Made by a program: the position numbers and the translations under genes. The notes under the pieces were generated by a model. The model did no database searches, had not been told where the DNA came from, and was given only the letters and a program-made list of their open reading frames with translations. From Bacteroidota bacterium (GTDB lineage Bacteria; Bacteroidota; Bacteroidia; Chitinophagales; Chitinophagaceae), in assembly GCA_030706635.1 (NCBI GenBank), contig JAUZOD010000011.1, positions 36,109 to 100,108 on the forward strand: 64,000 bases of DNA, in the 5' to 3' direction. Of this stretch, positions 16,997 through 26,735 are shown one piece after another (position 1 is the first letter of the stretch; each line of letters starts with the position of its first letter).

Positions 16997-18667
16997 TTAC
17001 AGTTTTGGCGATGCCATTATATTTACATCGCCCCAGTTGCCCTGCGATTCTTTTCCTGAAAACTCCAGCAACAAAAACTGCACGCCCTTCACATCGAGAT
17101 CAATATTTAATGCGGCCGTTCCTTTGTCCATTTTCCCGCTGTCAAAAAGAATCCGGTTTCCAAAAAAATCTTCGTTAAGCACCCGGAAACGCCCGGATTC
17201 CTTTCCGGTATAATGATCGTCCAAACCAACAACAGCCTGGAACCGGTCTGCGTTTCCATCGAGTTTATACATGATCCTCGATTCGCTTTTACATCCGATG
17301 CCCCGCTTGTACCGGACACCCCGAATAGAGATCGGTCGTCCAGAATAACTTTTGTCGTAAGCCGGCGGTTCACCGGATTTCATAATATAGAAAAGGTCAG
17401 TAAGGCAGGTTATTCCATTTTTCGTAATGGAATATTTTTCGGGTGGGATCGCCGCTGGCCCCGCAACAGGCATCGGACCGGGGCTACCCACTTTGATAAA
17501 CAGCACGCTGTTTTCAGCAATTTTATCAGATGTAAAATAATTTTTAAATATGCCCATATCCTGCCGCTTCCATAAATCCCTGATCTTCTGATTGCCCTTC
17601 AGGCCGATTTGACTCCAGCTCACGGTAACCGCCGTTGCGGCCTTGCCTTTGTTGAGTAATAATACCGCAACGGTGCCGTCAGCAAGCGGTTTGGCAAAGA
17701 CTTCGGTGCTTCCATGTTTCGCTATTCTGTAGCCTTGCAGGCCTCTCGGATCCTGATTTACCGCAATGATTTCAGGCGCAGTGAGAACTCGCCGCGTGCT
17801 TTCAGTCATCGAACGCAAATCGGTGCTGGCCATCAGGGGAGCGGATAAAATGCTCCATAAGCTAAAATGGGTTTTGTCCTCATTTTGATTTGCGAGATTG
17901 CCCACTTCCAGCAAATCCGGATCGTTCCAGTGACCCGGACCGGCAAACTGCCACAGTCCATTGAACCCGGGATGAATGGATCCTGCCTCTCCACTAGTGC
18001 TCGCATTATAATAAACAGATTCCATCGTAGGATAAATATCCCCGGAGGTTCGCCAGAGTTGCGCATAATTTTTTCCACCCCAGGCCCAGGCTCCATTCCC
18101 AAAATCCGATATGCTCAGCACCATGGGTCTGCCGGTATTTTTTATGCAGTCCCGGTAAATTGTAAAATCCTCTGTGGAAAGTCGTCCGTTTTTTTCAGCA
18201 TAACAGGCGTCCAGCTTAATGTAGTCAACACCCCAGGAAGCAAATGAATTCATATCTGTCTGTTCATGATGGAAGCTTCCGGGTAATTTTTGACAGGTCA
18301 AGTAACCCCTGCATTCGTAAATACCAAATTTCAAACCTTTGCTGTGTATATAATCTCCGATAACCTTCATTCCTTCGGGGAATTTTTTGGGATCGGCCGT
18401 CAGGTTTCCGTCAGCGTCCCGTTCTGCTGCCATCCAGGCATCGTCAAGCACCAGGTATTCATAGCCAGCAGCTTTCATTCCGCTGTTTACCATCGCGTCT
18501 GCTATTTGCCGGATTACCGAATCGTTGATCTTAACTTCAAACGCATTCCAGCTATTCCATCCCATTGGCGGTGTGCGTGCCAGCGCCGGATCCTGCGCAT
18601 GGCAGAAAGAACCCGCCCATGTTATAACTACCAGCGTGTAAAAAAATCTAGCCATTTTTGGTTTCAT
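16997..18667 (-). CDS. GH27 alpha-galactosidase with C-terminal NPCBM domain
   Basis: A 556-residue exported enzyme. The ATG at 18667 gives a signal peptide ending near FCHAQ; the frame is open further upstream but overlaps the SusD end. Clan GH-D motifs are clear: RTPPMGWNSWNAF at the start of the barrel, nucleophile aspartate in DYIKLDACYAE and acid/base aspartate in LWRTSGDIYPT. A beta-sandwich domain follows and then an NPCBM module (GVRYKRGIGCKSESRIMYKL region to the end) that probably binds carbohydrate. It hydrolyses terminal alpha-D-galactose (or alpha-linked related sugars). It lies 77 bp behind SusD in the same direction. Ser-O-alpha-galactose of extensins is one possible target. 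Confidence 0.93.
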   Translation of the reverse strand: MKPKMARFFYTLVVITWAGSFCHAQDPALARTPPMGWNSWNAFEVKINDSVIRQIADAMVNSGMKAAGYEYLVLDDAWMAAERDADGNLTADPKKFPEGMKVIGDYIHSKGLKFGIYECRGYLTCQKLPGSFHHEQTDMNSFASWGVDYIKLDACYAEKNGRLSTEDFTIYRDCIKNTGRPMVLSISDFGNGAWAWGGKNYAQLWRTSGDIYPTMESVYYNASTSGEAGSIHPGFNGLWQFAGPGHWNDPDLLEVGNLANQNEDKTHFSLWSILSAPLMASTDLRSMTESTRRVLTAPEIIAVNQDPRGLQGYRIAKHGSTEVFAKPLADGTVAVLLLNKGKAATAVTVSWSQIGLKGNQKIRDLWKRQDMGIFKNYFTSDKIAENSVLFIKVGSPGPMPVAGPAAIPPEKYSITKNGITCLTDLFYIMKSGEPPAYDKSYSGRPISIRGVRYKRGIGCKSESRIMYKLDGNADRFQAVVGLDDHYTGKESGRFRVLNEDFFGNRILFDSGKMDKGTAALNIDLDVKGVQFLLLEFSGKESQGNWGDVNIMASPKL

Positions 18668-18744
18668 TAAAATGTCAAGGACATGATAATGCACATTGTC
18701 GTGGGGGATTACCATGTCCTTGATTCCGGAATCTGACATACTTA

Positions 18745-20223
18745 TTAATGCACACCGGTCCTGGTATCCCACCACACCTGGGTGCCCCAAAAAATATCAG
18801 TTTCAACAACACCTGTCGGGAAATTTGTATTCAAAGATTTTTCCTCATCTGCATAAGCCAATCTGAAAGGCGGTCTGTTATGACTTGACTGATAGCTCAC
18901 GGAAATATTGGTCATCAGCGGCACGTCTGTTCTTCTCGCTTCGGACCAGGCTTCTTCTTCCTGTTTGAAAAGACTAACCCACTTCTGCAGGTATATTTTC
19001 TGAATGTTTGTTGTTGTGCCTCCGTTCCACGCTACTTCCGGTTGACCCAGCAAGGTTGTAATGGAGCCGGGATCTATCCCATTTTCAATACAGGACATGG
19101 TAACGCCGCTTTCATAAGCAGCCTGCGCATTTCCCGTTACCAGGCCTCTTTGATACGCTTCCGCTTCAATAAATAGCACCTCTGAACAATTCATAAAGGG
19201 AGAAAATCCCGCGGGATTATTTGCAAATCTTGCTCCGATTCCGGAAGTGTTATTTCCATTATTTAAGGTGTCGCTTGATTGGTTAGTCCCAAACCTGTAG
19301 CCACCATATTTCCCATTATTGTTTAGACGGGCATATACAGGCAGACGGGGATCATTATTAGCCTTCAGTGTGCTGATCAGCACGTCATTCATTCTGTACT
19401 GATCGGTATAAAGTCCGGTCGTGCTTCCCAAACGCTGATACCAGTATTCTATATCGGGAGATACACCAGGGAACCACAAATAGGCATTATCGTTATTATC
19501 TGCCATTACCGGATAGGAAGCAGGATCACCCAATATTTCAGAAATCACGGATGTGGCTGTTGACGGATCAACTATAGACATACGGATCGCAACCCGTAAG
19601 CGAAGAGAATTGCAAAACTTCTGCCATTTTGTAACATCCCCTTTAAAAATCAGGTCCCCAACACCCATGGAACCTGTTCCTGTTTTAAATATGTCTGCTG
19701 CCTCTTTCAGCTCGGCCAGAATAGCGTTGTAAACGGTTGCCTGGTCGTCATATTTAGGGTATAAAATATTCGAATCCTGCAGATGAAATGCTTCAGAATA
19801 CGGCACACTGCCCCACATGTCTGTTGTTTTCTGAGCGTCATAGGCTTTTAGCGTAAGGGCCGCCGCATAAAGATTATCATTGCCTTCATTTTTAGCTAAA
19901 GCAGCCGCGCTAACCAGGTCTGTCATGGCATTATAGATCCCGGACCACATACTATTGTTGATGTCTACGCGATATTCATAATCGCCAAGGCCGATTCCGG
20001 CTGTCTGCCCCGCGTACGAACCAGTATAATAGATATCGAGTCTTTCACTAAACAAAAGACTGGCAGAATTTATAATCCCGCGGGCAAGCACATTGGTAGC
20101 AGGAACTATGGTAGCGGCATTGGGATTTACGTTTATTGAATCAAATTTCTTGGTACATCCCGTGACCAGCATCAGTATTATACTGGTCACTGAAAATAAT
20201 TTTATAATAGATATTTTTTTCAT
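18745..20223 (-). CDS. SusD/RagB-like surface glycan-binding lipoprotein (SusD-like 2 type)
   Basis: A 492-residue outer-membrane lipoprotein. The ATG at 20223 gives a lipoprotein signal with lipobox LMLVTGC; the longer upstream frame would bury it. The sequence after the lipobox (FDSINVNPNAAT) and the C-terminal EEEAWSEARRTDVPLM-like block are typical of the SusD-like families with alpha-helical TPR scaffold. It works as the lid of the SusC channel. It follows SusC by 61 bp. The bound ligand cannot be predicted from sequence; TonB systems of this type also import glycopeptides or peptides. Confidence 0.92.
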   Translation of the reverse strand: MKKISIIKLFSVTSIILMLVTGCTKKFDSINVNPNAATIVPATNVLARGIINSASLLFSERLDIYYTGSYAGQTAGIGLGDYEYRVDINNSMWSGIYNAMTDLVSAAALAKNEGNDNLYAAALTLKAYDAQKTTDMWGSVPYSEAFHLQDSNILYPKYDDQATVYNAILAELKEAADIFKTGTGSMGVGDLIFKGDVTKWQKFCNSLRLRVAIRMSIVDPSTATSVISEILGDPASYPVMADNNDNAYLWFPGVSPDIEYWYQRLGSTTGLYTDQYRMNDVLISTLKANNDPRLPVYARLNNNGKYGGYRFGTNQSSDTLNNGNNTSGIGARFANNPAGFSPFMNCSEVLFIEAEAYQRGLVTGNAQAAYESGVTMSCIENGIDPGSITTLLGQPEVAWNGGTTTNIQKIYLQKWVSLFKQEEEAWSEARRTDVPLMTNISVSYQSSHNRPPFRLAYADEEKSLNTNFPTGVVETDIFWGTQVWWDTRTGVH

Positions 20224-20284
20224 GTCCAATGTCTTTAAATTGTTAGATTTTGTATATCTGCAACTCAGTTTCATTTAAAAACTT

Positions 20285-23200
20285 TTAGAAACCTGCAGAA
20301 AGTTTAAAACCAAAGTTTCTGGTCGTTGGTATCTGGAAGTTCTCAAAACCAACACCTGCCTCACCTCCTCCCATACCCACTTCAGGATCTATCCCAAACA
20401 GGCGGGTACTGGGATCTCTGTAAAGTATAGCGAGGTTTCTTCCAAATACGGATACATTAAGCTTCTGCAACCAATGAATTTTCTTTACACTTAGATTATA
20501 GCCAAAGATCACTTCACGAAGTTTGACGTATGATCCGTCAAGAATTGAATATTCATGATTATTCCATACCCATCCTGATGGAGCTCCGAAATAATCCTGG
20601 GCAGATACCCGTATGTCATTGGGAGTACCGTCCTGTTCTACAGCATCAACGATCAGTCCGTTTTCTCTTACATGATTAGCCGTCGTTACGGTATACGTAC
20701 CCGTCGGGTAGGAATGCCATGCGCTCGTACTAAAGAATTTTCCTCCCATTCTCACGTCAACAAGAAAACTCAGATTAAAATTTTTGTAATTAAAGGAATT
20801 TGTTATACCCCCGATCCAATCCGGTGTAACGGTGCCAAAGCTTTTGGCAACATTTGTAGTTAATGGAATGCCATCGTCCCCTACTACTATCTTGTTTCCC
20901 GCTTTAGGGTCCCTCACAAAGGGAAGTCCCCAGAGTTGCCCCCATTCCTGACCAGGAATTCCCAGGGTTACACAACCACCAAAGCCATCGGAGATTTGAT
21001 AGGATTGCAAACCACCATATAATTTATTAACTACATTCTTATTCTTGGCCCAGTTAAGGGATACATTCCAGTTCAGACCAGCTTTGCTTTCAAGTATTTT
21101 CCCGGTAACCATTACTTCAACACCCTTATTTTCGATCTCTCCTGCATTAAGTTTTATCCCGCTATACCCGGTAGTTGGTGAAGTGGCGACATTTAAAATC
21201 TGGTTTACCGTTTTCTGATCATAGTAAGTGACATCAACCGATAATCTGTTTTTGAGGAATCTCAAATCAGTTCCTATTTCATAGGATTGCGTCTCCTGCG
21301 GCTTCAAATTGGCTGGAGGCAAAGTACTGGTCGGAGCAAAAAGTGATATTGAATTAAATGTGCCTGCAGAGTACGTACCCTTGAGCTGGTACGGGCCTGT
21401 ATCTCCCCCTACCCTGGCCACACCGACTCTTAATTTTGCGTAGGAAAGCTTATCTGAGGTTATTTGAAGGGCATTCGTTAAATCAACAGCTAAACTCGCC
21501 GACGGATAAAAATAGGATCTGTTGTTTGCAGGAAGTGTTGAACTCCAGTCGTTACGTCCGGTAATTCCCAGGAACAGAAAATCCTTGTAAGATGCGTTTG
21601 CCGAAGCAAAAACGCTGTTGGTTTGCTTCTCGCTGTCAAACATGGAAACAGTCGGAGCCCCTTTGACATTTGAAATGGTATACAGATCAGGAACCGTAAG
21701 GTTATTTGCAGCCATATACATACTGCTGTACTTATTATCCCTGTAATTGGCCCCTGCAAGACCATCAATTCGAATATTCCCAAACTTCTTATCGAAATTC
21801 AGAAAAAAATCAAGGTTTTCTTCCTTGGTGAAAACATCAGTTTGATTAAATTGTCCTCCATATCCCTTTCTGAGATTGGACTGGGTACCGGACTGAGTTA
21901 TAGATTTCCGTTTATCATTGTAGAAGTCAACCCCTCCGCGGGCCATAACAGACAGCCAATCATTGATTTTATAGTTGGCACTTACATTTCCATAGCCTCT
22001 TTCCCTGTCCAGTCCATTCGTATTATCATAGTAATAACGATAGTTATCAATCCCCGGGAACATAGTGATATTACCACCTTTTTTGTACTGCGCCAGCATA
22101 TATTTAGTATCAAAATCTCTTTGAGTCCAGGCAAAATCAACGCCCGCATGTGAATATCCGTTGAAAGGAATATTATTGCTTGTTTTTACCAGGTAGGTAA
22201 GATTCGCAACCACTGAAAGCCTGTCCGTTGGTGTTAAAGTAAAACTGGCATTAACCGTATTCTGCTTCTGATCTGTATTCGGTAATATGCCGTTTGGCGT
22301 GTTCTCGTTTGTAAAGGCGAATCTGCCGGTGGCTTTGTCATTACCTGCAGAAACGGAAACATTGTTCACCGTGGTGATTTCTTTACCATAAAAGTCTCTA
22401 TAGTTATTTGGTCTGGAGACCCAGGGGCTGTTAGGACCTGTTGAATATTGGTCAAGTTTTAACCCCGCATCCAGACGTGGTCCCCAATTGATTGGATTGC
22501 CATCATTCACCCCGCCACCACTTCCATCGACATAATTATATGAAAATTGTTTTGCGTAATCATTATATGAAAGATCAGAACCGGGGTTGTCCGCGAGATA
22601 TTGTTTATAAATGTATTCCTCTCCATTCCATCCTCCGCCATACTGATTCTGCCATTTCGGCCAATACGCCGGTGCATTCACCACAATCGAGGAATTAAGA
22701 TCGACCCCCATCTTCCGGTCTTTGGAGCCTTTTTTAGTTGTAATCAGTATCACGCCGTTGGTGGCGCGGCTACCATACAATGCTGCGGCATTAGGACCTT
22801 TAAGAACGGTCATAGTTTCTATGTCATTAGGATCCAGATCAGCTGCGGCATTTCCATAGTCTATGCCACCGCCTCCGTCAAGATTTGTTGTGGTATTATC
22901 AATCGGGGTTCCGTCAACTACAAACATCGGCTGGTTCCCAACAAAAGATGCATTTCCCCGGATGACTATCCTTGATGAAGCGCCAATGGTACTGCCACCA
23001 CTCGTAACCTGGGCACCTGCAATCTTACCAGATATTGTGTTTACTATGTTGTTGTCAGCGGCATCGGTCAACGCGTTATTTTTCAACTCCTGAACCGAAT
23101 AGCCAAGCGTCTTTTTGGCTCTGGAAATACCCAGGGCGGTAACGACTACTTCCCCCAGCTTATTTCCGGAAGCGGTGAGTGAAATCAGCAGCGTATTGCT

Positions 23201-23533
23201 TCTTCCAACCTTAATGATGCCCGGCTCATATCCGACAGAAGTTATTTGCAATTCCTCTCCGGCGGTCGCCTCTATTTTGAATTTACCCAGTTCATCGGCA
23301 CTGGTACCCCGATTGGCTCCCACCACCCGGACTGTAGCAAATTTAACTGGTACTCCGTTAGCGTCTAAAACAGTTCCTGTTAATTGCCGCATCTGCGCAA
23401 AAACTGTCGAAGTTACTCCCATAAAGCAAAATAGGAATATCACAAAAGCAGTCAGAATCTTACTCATAAAATGAAATTTTGGTATTGAAAAGTGAGCCTT
23501 ACATGAATGAATTAAGTTCAATGTTTTTCTCAT
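20285..23533 (-). CDS. SusC/RagA family TonB-dependent outer-membrane transporter
   Basis: About 1082 residues when started at the ATG at 23533; the ATG at 23467, just before a compact signal peptide (MSKILTAFVIFLF, ending VFAQ), is equally possible and would give 1060 residues. After the signal comes a carboxypeptidase-D-like beta sandwich (LTGTVLDANGVPVKFATVRV), the TonB-box region and SusC plug (GYSVQELKNN, VLKGPNAAALYGSRATNGVI, a signature of the family), then a 22-stranded barrel ending in phenylalanine (KLSAGF). No N-terminal STN domain, so no FecI/FecR-type signalling. It leads the operon SusC-SusD-GH27-M1 and is preceded by about 1 kb of AT-rich DNA shared with the divergent sugar operon. 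Confidence 0.95.
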   Translation of the reverse strand: MRKTLNLIHSCKAHFSIPKFHFMSKILTAFVIFLFCFMGVTSTVFAQMRQLTGTVLDANGVPVKFATVRVVGANRGTSADELGKFKIEATAGEELQITSVGYEPGIIKVGRSNTLLISLTASGNKLGEVVVTALGISRAKKTLGYSVQELKNNALTDAADNNIVNTISGKIAGAQVTSGGSTIGASSRIVIRGNASFVGNQPMFVVDGTPIDNTTTNLDGGGGIDYGNAAADLDPNDIETMTVLKGPNAAALYGSRATNGVILITTKKGSKDRKMGVDLNSSIVVNAPAYWPKWQNQYGGGWNGEEYIYKQYLADNPGSDLSYNDYAKQFSYNYVDGSGGGVNDGNPINWGPRLDAGLKLDQYSTGPNSPWVSRPNNYRDFYGKEITTVNNVSVSAGNDKATGRFAFTNENTPNGILPNTDQKQNTVNASFTLTPTDRLSVVANLTYLVKTSNNIPFNGYSHAGVDFAWTQRDFDTKYMLAQYKKGGNITMFPGIDNYRYYYDNTNGLDRERGYGNVSANYKINDWLSVMARGGVDFYNDKRKSITQSGTQSNLRKGYGGQFNQTDVFTKEENLDFFLNFDKKFGNIRIDGLAGANYRDNKYSSMYMAANNLTVPDLYTISNVKGAPTVSMFDSEKQTNSVFASANASYKDFLFLGITGRNDWSSTLPANNRSYFYPSASLAVDLTNALQITSDKLSYAKLRVGVARVGGDTGPYQLKGTYSAGTFNSISLFAPTSTLPPANLKPQETQSYEIGTDLRFLKNRLSVDVTYYDQKTVNQILNVATSPTTGYSGIKLNAGEIENKGVEVMVTGKILESKAGLNWNVSLNWAKNKNVVNKLYGGLQSYQISDGFGGCVTLGIPGQEWGQLWGLPFVRDPKAGNKIVVGDDGIPLTTNVAKSFGTVTPDWIGGITNSFNYKNFNLSFLVDVRMGGKFFSTSAWHSYPTGTYTVTTANHVRENGLIVDAVEQDGTPNDIRVSAQDYFGAPSGWVWNNHEYSILDGSYVKLREVIFGYNLSVKKIHWLQKLNVSVFGRNLAILYRDPSTRLFGIDPEVGMGGGEAGVGFENFQIPTTRNFGFKLSAGF

Positions 23534-23843
23534 AAATCGCATCATTCCAAGAAAATCAGCATTTAAATTTTTAGGAAAAGGCAGAAAAAAGTGTTTGTGA
23601 AAAATTAGTTTTCTATTATTGAACCTGAAACCAAATCGTCTGCACAGGTTCCAACCCGCTTCATCATGATCACCAACCGGCATTTACAGTGAATCCGGCT
23701 CCCCTTGCAATATTTTTCATGGCCAACCCCGCGGCAACTAGAACCTTAACCATCGTTTTAAAAAACCCATGCAGCACGCATGAATTATTCTACCTGATCT
23801 TATAATTTTAATAACCCCAATCTCCAAACGGGCTTTAAATCAG

Positions 23844-23865
23844 TAATAATAAAATTATATTATTA
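23844..23865. promoter_or_regulatory. Candidate operator upstream of susC: TAATAAT-N8-ATTATTA
   Basis: A perfect 7-bp inverted repeat with 8-bp spacer. A near-identical element with a 9-bp spacer lies upstream of the GH95 gene (34877-34899). ROK repressors bind A/T-rich inverted repeats of this general shape. The AT-rich background makes chance occurrence plausible. Confidence 0.3.
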
Positions 23866-24258
23866 TATTAATAAATAAAAATAAAAATTCGAATCAATAA
23901 AATCTCACTCAATTTATATTACAAAAAATTATTTGCACTAGGTTGATTATTAGATATTTATAATCACAAAAATAAAAATCTTGGGTGATCATTCGAGACC
24001 AATTTCTAAATAATATAATATTAATTATAAATTATTAAAGATGTTTTTCATTCTTTCAGCACTGGATAGTAATTATAGCTTCTCCCGCCTGATATTCCGG
24101 TCTAGATTGAAACCGCGTGGACAGAATTGAAAGCCAGTGCAGCACTTATTTGCCGGAATTTTGCAGGAAAAAAGCGAAATATAAATAATAAAGGAAATAA
24201 TAAAATTAAGATTAACGCGGAAGCAGGGCGTACAAAATAATATTTATAATTTGATTTT

Positions 24259-24457
24259 AATTACTAATTTCGGCTTATCCGATAGTCAGGTACGAAATCG
24301 GAACGGAAAAAATTATCCTCTTAATAGTTTGATTGTCATCTCATAAAATAAATATTTGTGATTGGGATTACATACGGCTCTGGAGTTCAAATATCAACAC
24401 AACCCATATACGACATGGCAGATCCTGTTTAGAATGCGATATTAATAATTACTAATT
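24259..24457. repeat. Two copies of the palindrome AATTACTAATT
   Basis: The 11-mer AATTACTAATT (perfect 5-bp arms around a central C) occurs at 24259-24269 and again at 24447-24457, the second 112 bp before the pyranase ATG. They could be operator sites for the divergent operons. Low certainty because of the local base composition. Confidence 0.3.
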
Positions 24458-24568
24458 GGCAGTCCGGAAAGATCCAGGTACGTCTTTTCGGGAACAGCGG
24501 TAATCTTAAAAGAAACAGCTTTTTAATCAGGAATCTGTCCGATTCATCATTTACATCCAATTCATCAC

Positions 24569-24988
24569 ATGCTGGAAACAGGTATGATCAACAGGGGCAT
24601 TTCCAAATTACTGTGCGAGCAGGGGCATGGCGACATGATCATGATCGCGGATGCAGGTTTTGCCATTCCCCCGGACATCGAAGTAATTGATATTTCGCTT
24701 GGTGAAAATAAACCCATGGTGCTTGAAGTGGCCGCTGAGCTCAAAAAATGTTTTTCTGTTGAAAAATTGATCATCGCCTTTGAAACAAAGAATCGAAATC
24801 CGGCTTTTTTTTCGGCAATCAGCTCCGCCTTCGGTCATGACATGGAAGTAGAAATGGTGGAACATAAGATGCTCCAGGAAATTTGCCGGCGAAAAGTTAC
24901 CGGCGTGATACGGACCGGCGATTTCACGGCTTACGGAAATGTGATCCTGGTATCCGGGGCGGGCGCACGATGGTATTGCGAAAAATAA
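24569..24988 (+). CDS. RbsD/FucU-family sugar pyranase (mutarotase)
   Basis: A 139-residue cytosolic enzyme that interconverts anomeric/ring forms of a free sugar so that the next enzyme gets the right form. Family landmarks: N-terminal GMINRGISKLLCEQGHGD with the catalytic histidine, IADAGFAIPP, and the C-terminal VIRTGDFTAYGNVILVSGAG. The pattern is closer to RbsD (D-ribose pyranase) than to FucU (L-fucose mutarotase), but close paralogues act on other sugars. The ATG at 24569 aligns with the usual RbsD start. It is the first gene of a + strand group with a sodium/sugar symporter and two alcohol dehydrogenases. Confidence 0.85.
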   Translation: MLETGMINRGISKLLCEQGHGDMIMIADAGFAIPPDIEVIDISLGENKPMVLEVAAELKKCFSVEKLIIAFETKNRNPAFFSAISSAFGHDMEVEMVEHKMLQEICRRKVTGVIRTGDFTAYGNVILVSGAGARWYCEK

Positions 24989-25024
24989 AGTAGCTGCATT
25001 TGTCTATTATTTATCAGCGATTGT

Positions 25025-26674
25025 ATGCATAATCCGAACTTTTCAAGCTTTGATATGGCGATCATATTCCTGTACCTGGCGGGAATATTGGGAATCGGTT
25101 TGTGGTCGGTGAGAAAGACCAGGATGTCCAGCGACAATTATTTTCTCGCCGGACGCGGACTGCCCTGGATCATTGTAGGAACGGCCCTGTTTGCATCAAA
25201 CATATCCACCATTCATATAGTCGGGCTTGCCGCCGCCGGATACAATGAAGGATTCGTATGGGGAAATTTTGAATGGCTCGCCGTATTAACCCTGATACTG
25301 CTGGGTTTGATCTTTGCGCCATTTTATTTTAAGACCCGGATTTCCACGCTTCCTGAATTTCTCGAGAAAAGATATGGCAAATCTTCCCGGACATTTCTTG
25401 CGGTCATGTCCATATTTGCCGCCCTGTTCATTCATCTCGGCATCAGCCTGTATGCCGGCGCCGAAGTATTCAGATCCTTCTTCGGAATAAATGTTTATAC
25501 CTCAATCATCGTGATCTCTTTCATCACTGCACTATATACGGTACTGGGCGGACTCAAAGCAGTTATGGTCACCGAGTCCATACAAACTGTTATCCTGGTA
25601 ATTGGCGCGAGCCTGCTAACCTTTTATGGAATAAAAGCATTACCCGCACAGGGTATTCACAATTTGATTGAATTCAAAAGCGCACTCAAAGGAGGCCAGC
25701 TCAGCATGCTTCACAGTGCAGCATCGATAAAATCACTGAGCCCGGCGGGCGCGAATCCCGGACTGACCTGGTATGCCTGCCTCTTAGGATATCCTGTTCT
25801 CGGCATTTGGTATTGGTGTACAGATCAAACCCATGTACAGAGAGTACTAAGCGCCCGGTCGCTGGATGATGCGCAAAAAGGTCCGCTGTTTGCAGGATTC
25901 TTAAAATTGTTACCCGTATTTATTCTCATTCTTCCCGGAGTTATCGGTTATGTTCTGTTTAAAGATATAATCGGGACCAACGCAAATCAAACATTCCCGG
26001 TGCTGATCACGCATTTGCTGCCGGCAGGCCTGAAGGGCATTGTGGCGGCTGCGCTGCTTTCCGCCCTGATGAGTGTTATTGCGGCTGCACTCAACAGTTC
26101 AGCAACGCTTATTGCCGTGGACATTGTCAAAGGGCTCAGTCCACGCATGTCAGATAAAAAGACCGTAGGTATCGGTAGAATATCGGCGGTATTCGTCATG
26201 ATTCTGGCTATGTTCTGGTCTACCCAACTGGGAAAATTCCCCAGTATTTTTGAAGCGATCAATACCATCGCCGTCGCCATCGCGCCTCCGATAACTACTG
26301 TTTTTTTGTTAGGTGTATTCAGCAAGCGCGGGACCAAACAAGCCTCCATTATCACGTTGAGTGTTGGATTTACGCTGGGCGTTATTTCTTTTTGCCTGGA
26401 TTTCCCTCCGCTAAGCGGCGGGAAATTCATCACGGACGGACTGGGCATTCCTTTCATGATGCAGGCCTGGTGGTTATTTTGTATCGACTGTCTCATTTAC
26501 TACGTGATCAGTTATATGACGCCGAAGCCGGATCCAATATCCATTGAAGCCTGCACGTGGAAAAATCCAATGTCTTTTTTACTGGAGGAAAAATTCCGTG
26601 GAATTTCAGACCCGCGGTTTTGGTCAGGTGTTTTACTGCTTGCTTTATTTATTCTGTATATCCTCTTTCGATGA
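25025..26674 (+). CDS. Sodium/solute symporter (SSS family, SGLT-like sugar transporter)
   Basis: A 549-residue inner-membrane protein with about fourteen hydrophobic segments. It fits the SLC5/SGLT group of LeuT-fold symporters: YFLAGRGLPWIIVGTALFAS near the N-terminus, NFEWLAVL, LPEFLEKRYG, TALYTVLGGLKAVMVTE and the motif ALMSVIAAALNSSATLIAVD containing the sodium-site serines. Bacteroidota members of this subgroup usually import monosaccharides. It starts 36 bp after the pyranase gene. A short hairpin follows the stop. Confidence 0.93.
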   Translation: MHNPNFSSFDMAIIFLYLAGILGIGLWSVRKTRMSSDNYFLAGRGLPWIIVGTALFASNISTIHIVGLAAAGYNEGFVWGNFEWLAVLTLILLGLIFAPFYFKTRISTLPEFLEKRYGKSSRTFLAVMSIFAALFIHLGISLYAGAEVFRSFFGINVYTSIIVISFITALYTVLGGLKAVMVTESIQTVILVIGASLLTFYGIKALPAQGIHNLIEFKSALKGGQLSMLHSAASIKSLSPAGANPGLTWYACLLGYPVLGIWYWCTDQTHVQRVLSARSLDDAQKGPLFAGFLKLLPVFILILPGVIGYVLFKDIIGTNANQTFPVLITHLLPAGLKGIVAAALLSALMSVIAAALNSSATLIAVDIVKGLSPRMSDKKTVGIGRISAVFVMILAMFWSTQLGKFPSIFEAINTIAVAIAPPITTVFLLGVFSKRGTKQASIITLSVGFTLGVISFCLDFPPLSGGKFITDGLGIPFMMQAWWLFCIDCLIYYVISYMTPKPDPISIEACTWKNPMSFLLEEKFRGISDPRFWSGVLLLALFILYILFR

Positions 26675-26683
26675 TCACAGATA

Positions 26684-26702
26684 AAAAAGCTTTTCGCTTT
26701 TT
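26684..26702 (+). terminator. Possible weak intrinsic terminator or attenuator
   Basis: AAAAAGC and GCTTTTT form a 7-bp stem with loop TTTTC directly after the symporter stop, and the second arm ends in a T run. The stem is A/T-rich, so it may only reduce read-through into the Zn-dehydrogenase gene 34 bp later. Confidence 0.35.
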
Positions 26703-26735
26703 AGTTCTACCTGTCATTCAATTAAAAAAACCTTC

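Larger units (their letters stand above)
23534..24568. promoter_or_regulatory. Long divergent control region between susC and the pyranase operon
   Basis: About 1 kb without a credible gene, strongly AT-rich between 23800 and 24300. It must hold the promoters for both directions. It contains an inverted repeat at 23844-23865 and two copies of an 11-bp palindrome (24259-24269, 24447-24457), listed separately. I found no clear match to the Bacteroidota TTTG/TAnnTTTG promoter at a good spacing. Confidence 0.6.

Noticed and set aside
23967..23974. CAAAAATA, a minus-strand match to TAnnTTTG upstream of susC
   Set aside because: No -33 TTTG partner at about 19 bp; AT-rich background makes chance likely.
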